64,000 nucleotides of DNA, from positions 2,024,250-2,088,249 of the forward strand of contig NC_031768.1 of assembly GCF_001522545.3 (NCBI RefSeq), in the 5' to 3' direction. Below the pieces are notes generated by a model. The model ran no database searches. It was not told where the DNA came from and was given only the letters and a program-made list of their open reading frames with translations. Both the position numbers and the translations under genes were made by a program. This DNA is from Parus major. Its lineage: Eukaryota > Chordata > Aves > Passeriformes > Paridae. Every line of letters starts with the position of its first letter. The stretch's first letter is position 1. This document shows, piece after piece, positions 49,601 to 58,600 of the stretch.

Positions 49601-52600
49601 ACAGCAGCGAGCACACCGAGTCTGCAGACACCAGCACCGGCCACGACAGCGACAACACCTCCTCCTTCTCCCCTTCCCTGGAGCTGCAGGAGGTGGGCAA
49701 GGAGGACAGCGAGGCCCCGAGCCGCGGGAATTCCCTCAGCGCCTCCCTGTCCGAGAGCTCCAGATCCAGCGCCGGGCCCCGCCTCGTGAGGGCCGACTCC
49801 GAGAGGACTCAGGCCTCAGAGTCTCTGTCCAGCGACGAGGAGGTGGACTTGGAGCTGCAGGAAATCAGCCACTGCAGGCTGCTGAAGCAGCAGAAGGAGA
49901 AGCAGGAGCTGGCAGAGGCCCTGTTCAAGCACATGCTGCTGTACTTGCAGCCCTACGACTCCCGGCGGGTGCTCTACGCCTTCTCCGTGCTGGAGGCCGT
50001 GCTCAAAACCAACCCCAAGGAATTCATCGAGGCCGTGGCCACCACCAGCATGGACACCAGCTCCACGGCGCACCTGAACCTCATCTACAACCTCTTGGCT
50101 CGCCACCAGGAAGCTCTGGTAGGGCAGAGCTTTTATGGGAAGCTGCAGCCTCAGTCTCCCACGGTGTGTCCCCACTCCCTGCTGATCGAGCTGCTCACCT
50201 ACCTGTGCCTGAGCTTCCTGCGCTCCTACTACCCCTGCCGCCTGCAGCTGGGCCACAGGGACCTCCTGGCCAACAGGGACGTGCAGGTGAAGAGCGTGGA
50301 GGTTCTCATCAGGATGATGGCCCAGCTGGCCGCCACGGCCAAGGCGGCCGAGCCCAAGAGCGTGGAGTTCATCCGGGATTTGCTGGGAAGGTGCAAGGTG
50401 CAGGAGTTCGTGCTGCTCTCCCTCTCGGCCTCCATGTACGTCAGCCGCAAACGCTACCGGCTGCTCGTGGCCGACGGGCCCGGCCGCGGCGCTGAGGAGG
50501 AGCTCTTCGAGGAGAACCTCATCAATTTCGGCCACGACCAGATCTGGAGCGAGCACCCGCTGCAGATTGAGCTGCTGAAGCTGCTGCAGGTGTTGATTGT
50601 CTTGGAGCACCACCTGGGCCAGAGGCCTGAGGAGCAGGAGAACCAGCCAGACCTCTCCAAGGAGTGGCAGCAGGCTGTGAACTTCCAGCAGGCCATCGGG
50701 GCCATGCAGTACGTGTACCCACATCCCATCACCTCCCAGGGGCTGTTTGTCTCTGCCGTGGTCAGGGGGCTGCAGCCCGAGTACGGCCATGGGATGCATC
50801 CTGCTTGGGTGGGCTTGGTCACCAGTTCCCTGCCCTATTTCGGGAAGTCCTTAGGCTGGACCGTGGCCCCGTTTGTGGTGCAGATCTGCAAAAACCTGGA
50901 TGAGCTTGTCAAGCAGTATGAAAATGAAGCTGTGAAGGCGTCTGCCAAAACATCTGCCAGGTAAGAGACACCGGGGAGGGATCTCTTATCCCAAAAATTC
51001 CACTTTGCACAGTGTGTAGGAACTCCCTGGGTCAGCACCATGGCTCCCAGAGCTTGATCCTTAATTCCTGCTGCACCTGGCCCTGGAGGGAGCTGGAGAC
51101 AGGATTGTTGCAGCAGCTGGAGGACAAGAGGAAAGAGGAGCAGCAGCTGTGACATTTCCTGGCTCCCTCTGCCTTCCATCCAACTATAAAAGCTCCCAGT
51201 TTTATGGATCCTTTCATTTTGATATTCCTGACCTGATATTCTCACCAATTTTAGCTATGGAGTAAAACCAGGAATTTTAAATTGAGGAAATACCACTTGG
51301 CTTATTAACATGTTTAGGTTTTTTTCCCTTTCCAAAGCTTCACTTCTAAAAGAGAAAATGTGACTCCTGATTACCCCCTGACCCTTCTGGAAGGGCTGAC
51401 AACCATTGGGCACTTTTGCCTTCTGGATCATCCCAATGCAACAAAAAAGGTACGTGGGAACCCCCTGTGACCCTCCAGGTGAATATAAACAGTGAATTGT
51501 ACAAGAAAATAACCTTAGAGAGGCCTCATAGCACACCCAGACAACTGAACTGACTCAAAGGGAAAGGACTGAGCTTAATTTTTCCAGATTTGAAGCCTGA
51601 AAAGTGAATTTTAAGTCATTGTTCATGAAGATCTTGGTGATGCAAATAGCAGTCCTCTGTCCTTAACTTGTTTATCTTCCTTTGAGTTGATGATGTTTTG
51701 ATGTGTTCCCTACAATTTTTAGGCTCTTGTGTATAAGAAATTATTTTAACATTGGTATTTTGGGTTTTTTTCCCCAGTCATCCTGTTCAGCTGAACCTGC
51801 CAACCTGAGGAATGCCAGGAATGCCATCCTGGAGGAGCTGCCTCGAATTATGAACACCATGAGCCTCCTCTGGAGCGTCATAAAGAGGGAAGACTCCCAA
51901 AAAAGACCAACTGACTTCTTTGGGACAACTAAAGGCTCTTCTTCAGTCTACTTCAAAGCAACCAAAGTAGGAGCCCTTTTAAAATGCTGATTTTTTTTGG
52001 ATCTCCTCATCCTCCCCAGTGCATTTTACATGGAGTTCTTTTATTGTTGTTTATTTTATTTTCTGTATATCCTGCAAAAAGAAATAATATTTTATAAACT
52101 AGGAGATGGTCTTTGCCTTACATTGATAATTATTTCCCCATCCCTTTACAGACACTGAGAACAAAAATATTGGACTTCCTGAATCCCTTGACAGCACAAC
52201 TTGGGGTCCAGCTGATGGCAGCAATTGCAGCAGTGTGGAACAGCAAAAAACCTCACAGGAGTCACAGTAAAACCAAGGTGAAGCTAAAGAAAGGCACTCT
52301 TTTATTTCCTCTGTAAAGGCAAATGTTACATTTATACAGTCAGTTGCCTACAAACTCTGTAGATTCTTTGGGGTTTTTGAAATAGGACTGAAAAATCTGA
52401 ATTCCTCTTAAAAAAAAAGCATCAGGACTACAATCAAACCTCAATAAATAATCAAATAAAGCCCACATTGTGGTTTTAAATCTGAGAGTAAAAGCTGGTT
52501 TTTATTCCATACTGGATTGCAGTTGGACAATTATATTTTAAAGCCCATGAATCAGCTCAGTTTCTAGAGGAAATGAGAGCTGTGTTCTCTGCAACACAGA

Positions 52601-55600
52601 GAACTTTTCCTTTCCTGCTGTAGAATCCAGTTGTTTTCATCAAGTGTTGGGAGAAGAACTTCTCATGGCAAGGGCTGTGTTTGATTGATGTAATGTAAAT
52701 GATCTCTGTCATTTCCATTTCATTTTGAGGGGTGTGTCTTTGGTTTTGTTTGCTTTTGTCAGATTCTCCCAGTGGCCAGTGCATCCCAGCTCATTCTCGT
52801 GGACTTAATTTGTGCCCTGAACACACTGAAAATTGACACCATATTAAATCTGGTCAAAGAGGTGGTCAAGAAACCAGCACAAATCAAGGGGGAAGAGGTA
52901 GGCAGGAAGATAATTCCATTTTCTTAATGTGTTCCAGCCTGGATCTGTTTCCTTGTGTCTTTGAAACATTGTTAGAAGGGTTTGCTTTTAAATGTGGGAT
53001 TGTCCTTTGCTCCTCAAGAAGTTTTGGTATCTACAATAAGTAGATTCTGTAAAATATATCAGGCAGATGGTGATGGGACAAGGGGAGTGGTTTTAAACTA
53101 TCAGAGAGCAGGGTTAGATGGGATTTTGGGAATAAATCCTTCCCTGTGAGGGTGAGGAGGGGCTGGGATGGAATTGCCAGAGAAGCTGTGGCTGCCCCTG
53201 CATCCCTTGGAAGTATCCAAGGCCAGCTTGCATTCTTTTTTTTCCTTCTGATGGCAAATAATTGTGGGTTTGCTTTTCTTTTCCAGAAATCTTCTCTGGT
53301 GGATATCCCAATGCTGCAGTTCAGTTATGCTTTCATTCAGAGGTAACTCAGTCCTTCTAAAACAGAATTTCCTGTTTGACTCCAATGAGGGAACAGCCAG
53401 TATTGCCATTTCTGCTTTCCTTTGATCTCCATGTCCCAGAACACTTCTCTGCAGGAAATGTGTTGTCCCTTGGTTGTTGACACACAGAGTGCCAGGGCTG
53501 TGACACTGGAAGGGGAGGTGACACTGACAGTCAGGAAGGGCAGGACTGATCCTGAAGCTTTTAAGCCACCAAGTTCCTCTTACCTGTTGTTTTTTGTTCT
53601 TTCCTTAACTCTGCCTTCACTCAGGTGTGCTTTGGTTTTATATCTTTTTGGCAGACTCCCTGTCCCAGCCCTGCAGGAGAACTTCCAGCCCTTGTTAGGG
53701 CTCCTCAGAGAGTCTGTGCAGCTGAACTTGGCTCCTCCTGGCCACTTCCTTCTCCTCAGGTACTGCATGGGACAGGAGAGGTGTCACTGAGGTTTTACAC
53801 TGTGCAGTTCCTGACTGGGAGTGCTCTGCTCTGCCCACAGCACCCTGAATGACTTTGTGACAAGGACACCCACCCTGGAAAACAAAAAGGATCAGAAAGA
53901 CCTGCAGGTACAGTGGCTTCAAATTCACCTTTTTGTGCCTAAACCTGGCACTGCTCATGTAAGGAAAGGTGACCTGTCCTTTGGATCTGAATTCCTGGGC
54001 TTTTGGGAATGCTTGGATGTGCATCCACACATTTTGGCTGAACAGGGGAAACAAACATGACAGACAAACAGAATTTTATTCCAAATGCTTGAAATCTTTC
54101 CAAAGCTGGTTTTTCTGTGCACTATTAGGGTTTTTCTCAGAACTGAGCTCATAACACAAGTGGGATGTCATGAGTTCACATCCTGTGTGTGAATATTGAA
54201 ATCTCCAAGCTGTCTAGGAAAATGAATGAATCCTTGGAGCTCCCAGCTGGGTTTGGCAGTGGGAATGACTCTGACCTCAGCTGTGTAAAGAAAGGAGCAG
54301 AGCAGGATTCTCCTCCTGCACCACCTTATTTCACCAGGACACTTTGACCACTGCTTACCTGGGTGGTTTTGGGTTGTGCTTACAGGACTTTGATGTGCCA
54401 ACAGAGAAATTCAGTCTCCCCTTTCTGCTTCAGAACCTTGCCAGCAAAATGCCAGCAATGCCAGAAAATGTCATTTTACAGCCTCTGCTTTGCTTTGGCT
54501 GGATGTGGTTTGGTTTCATTGCAGCTCATTTCCCTGGGAATTAAAAAATACCAATTAAATACCTGATGCCACTTTGGTTACATTACAGGAGGTGACCCAA
54601 AAGATCCTGGAGGCTGTGGGGACCATTGCTGGTTCTTCCCTGGAACAGACCAGTTGGCTGAGCAGGAACTTGGAAGTGAAAGCTCAGCCTCAGATTTTAC
54701 CAGATGAATTCAACGTGGAGGATGTCAATGGTAACGTGGCTTTCCTGACTCCTGCTGCCCCCTCTCCTCTGCTGAAGGCAGTGAAGAGCACGAGGGGTCT
54801 GGTGATGTGTGCTTTGCATGATTTTATATTTTAGTGTTACACCAGTTTGCAAATAAATGTTCTGGTTGGGCAGCAAGTTGGGAATCAGCAACATTTAAAC
54901 CTGTCTGAAGAGAAAACTCGATTATTTTGCCTCTTTTAGATACATCAGTGGCACCATCTTCAATGGTTTCTGCCTCTGCTCCTTCAATCTACAGTGTCCA
55001 AGCCCTTTCTCTCCTTGCAGAGGTCAGTGGGGCCTCTCATCTCTGGGGTTTTTTGGGTCATTAAGCTGAGGAGGATTTTCCTGGCAGATTAAACAGGAGT
55101 GCAAATCTTTTGGGGGCTATTCCAAAGTTCCAGCCTGAAATATGGCAGGCTTTCCCCTTTTGCACAGTGCCAGCTGTGGCTCTGAAGGGTTCTCCTGTGC
55201 ATTGTGCAGGTTCTGGCCTCGCTGCTGGACGTGGTGTACCGCAGTGATGAGAAGGAGAGGGCCGTGCCCCTCATCTCCCGCCTGCTCTATTTTGTTTTCC
55301 CCTACCTGCGGAACCACAGGTGAGTCTCTCTCTGCTCCTGGCATTTTTCCCTGTCTGATCTTCTGGCTTTTTGTATTCCCTTGTTTGTCCATTCTCTGTT
55401 CCCATTTGAATGGGTTTGAGCTGTGTTTGAGCAGTGTTTCCCCGGGAGCTGAACCTGTTGTTGTGTCAGCTCTGTGACAGCACTTTCTGCTCAGCTGTGG
55501 GGATTCCCTCACCTGGGATTTTGGGTTTTACTCAAATCTCCCCTTTCTGTGCCCATCTGGGAATGGGGATGGGGCAGCAGAGCATGGGCAAGTCCCAGGA

Positions 55601-58600
55601 TCCATCAGGAAGCAGGAAAGGCATCATCTCTCCCTATCCCCTTCCTCGTTCGTCTCACAAATGTGGGAGAAATGGATGATACCCAGTGGAGACACAGGGC
55701 GTGGAATCCTGGAATGGTTTGGGTTGGAAAGGACCTTAAATCCCATCCAGTGCCAGCCCAGCCATGGCAGGGCCACCTCCCACTGTCCCAGGAGCTCCCA
55801 ATGTCCAGCCTGGCCTTGGGCACTGCCAGGGATCCAGGGGCAGCCCCAGCTGCTCTGGCAATTCCATCCCAGCCCCTGCCCACCCTGCCAGGGAACAATT
55901 CCTTCCTAAAGGAATTCAAACCAATCCTTTTGTGAGTTGGAATCTATTCTTGAACTTGCAAAAAGCCCATACTGATCATTTTTGTCCTCTCTCCCAGTGC
56001 CTACAACATTCCCAGTTTCCGTGCTGGTGCTCAGCTGCTCAGCTCCCTGAGTGGATACGCCTACACCAAGAGAGCCTGGAAAAAAGAAGTCCTGGAATTG
56101 TACATGGATCCATCTTTTTTCCAGATGGACACTTCCTGCACTCAGTAAGACATGGAATTACAGCACTCCAAGTGCTGAAATTGTGTTCTGAATTTGCAAG
56201 GAAGGGCTTTAAAGGAGAAGAGTAACATTGGGAAGAAAATTCCATTTAGTGTTTTCTTATGGAAATGGGATCATGTTGAAAATGAGTCTCTCCACTAATT
56301 CTGCTCCAGACAAGAGTCTGCACACAAATCCTGCCTGGAAACTGTTTCCTTGTATGAAAAGTTTGACCCAGATAATTTCTGAGGTGAATCCACACCACAG
56401 CTTTCCCTGGGTATCTAATTCCTTCTTTCTCTCCTGCAGCTGGAGATCCATCATTGACCATCTCCTCACACATGAGAAAACCATGTTTAAGGATTTAATG
56501 AGTAAGTATCAGCTGCTGATCATTTACTTCTACCTCAATTTGAAATCTATTTGCATTTGAGCTATTTGGGTGCATTTTTATTACACTTTATTATTTTATT
56601 ATTATTTTATTACACTTTATCCATAAAGTGTGGACTGTACATAATGAACCATTTTATTAACTTCATTCCCAGCTAGAGCTGAGTTAAATCTGGATTTTGG
56701 TCATGTGTAAAACACACCAGAGGAGGTTTTGCTGTAGAGGTGCTTCTGTTGGGTTCCCACATTCACATTTTGCTCTAATTTTGAGTTGCACAAGTGAGAA
56801 TTTGGCAAACTCTGCAGGTGTCTGCCATGAGCCTTCCATCGATGTGCTGTGACCTCTAATCCAGGCTTGAGGAGAGCATGGAACAACAAATCCTGGGGAA
56901 AAGGGTGGGACAGGACCCCTTAAATTGACCTCAAGCAGCTTTAGTCTCTTTTCCAGCCTCTCTAAAAGAATAATTGAACAGTTACAACACCAGACAAATT
57001 TTCTTTCGCAAGACAAATTCCCGCTCGGCGAGGCAGAGGGATTTTATTGTGGAGGATTTCAGGGATTCTCTGCAGCCCCCCAGGCAGGGAGCTGTGGAGG
57101 GGTGGGTGATTGTGCTGTGTGTTGCAGCCATGCAGAGCAGTGCCCTGAAGCTGTACCCCAGCTTTGAGCAGAAGGCCATGCTGCTGAAGCGCCAGGCCTT
57201 CGCCGTCTTCAGCGGGGAGATCGACCAGTACCACCTGTACCTGCCCCTGATCCAAGGTGAGGCTCCATCCCCTCCTTTCCCTTCAGCTGCAACACAAATC
57301 CCTTTGTTCCAGAGCAGCTGGGGCTGCCCCTGCATCCCTGGAAGTGTCCAAAGCCAGCTTGGATGTGTAACTTTCCTTTAAAAATTCCATTTTCTCTTTC
57401 TCTGATTCTGCTTCATTTCTTCTGTATTTTTCTTTTTCTTCCTGGATTTCTCAGCTTCCTTTGGACTGAATTTTTTTGGGATCCTCCCTCGTGGGGAGCC
57501 CCACTTATCTCAGTCCTTATGATTTGAAGAAGACTCCCGAGCTCGTTAGAATCTTGTTTCTTGTGTTTATTAACAGGTGATCACAAAACTTAACAGGTCT
57601 CTCCAGGCTGGTTACAAGGTTAATCTTTGCAATTTGGCACATTTCTTTCTTCTGATGGTACAAACAAGGCCTTGTGGCTCACCTTGTGTCTGATGCACAA
57701 AATGGCCCCAAAGTATGCAGTTCTTTTATCTTTATATCTATTTTTACCCAATTAACAATAGACACTTATATTATTTTAATTAATGACCCAATGACCCATC
57801 ATCTGAGTGCTGCACTGTGGCATTTTCTATCCAATCACTCACTATTACCCAAAAACCTCCAGGAGAAGAACATGAAGAAGAAAGAAAAAGGACAAGAGAC
57901 AACACCCTAAATCCTCCATCTTGTCTCTTGTTCTCTAAACTTTTAACTTTTTCACCCAGTGATTTAAGAAAACTCTCTAATCTACACACTCACACTTTTA
58001 GCTTTTCTAACTTTAACATTTATTTTCATGTATCACCATGCAAACATGCTCATAAATTTCATGTTATGTGAAATTCTGTGTCTTTCTGGATCTTATAACT
58101 AAGTATCAGAACCAAGGGCACACACTCTGTGTCCCAGATCCCAACAGGATGGGGCTTGGAGCAGCCTGGTCCCTGCCCTCTGACCTGGCTGATCTTTACT
58201 GTCCCTCCCAAGCCAAACCATTCCATGATATAAATTCTGTAGGAAAGAAAAGTCACCTCTTTTCTAACAAATGCTTCTGGGTTTTTTTTTCATTTTGAAC
58301 AAAATTTATGAATCTCTCAATTACAAGAGATAAATGATCTCAGCCAGGAAAGACAGGAATCTTGGTTTCAAGGCCTTTGCTCTGGAAATGTGGTTATTTC
58401 ACAGCAACCTGTTGTTCTCCTTAAATTCCACTTTTGATCACATTTTGTGCCCTATAAACCCACTCAGGCTACATCTGAATTACAATTTCGTTAATACAAT
58501 GTGAGGAATTCAGCCCAAAACCGATGATGAAGTAAAAATTGTGTTTTGCCACCTTCTGCAAGGTGGAGAGGGACCTTTCACAGGGGCTGGAGCAACAGGA

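Noticed and set aside
49572..50799. Long frames of 307 (+) and 327 (-) residues overlapping DOP1B exon 18
   Set aside because: They are shadows of the real frame in a GC-rich exon. Only the DOP1B frame gives conserved family sequence and joins in phase with neighbours.
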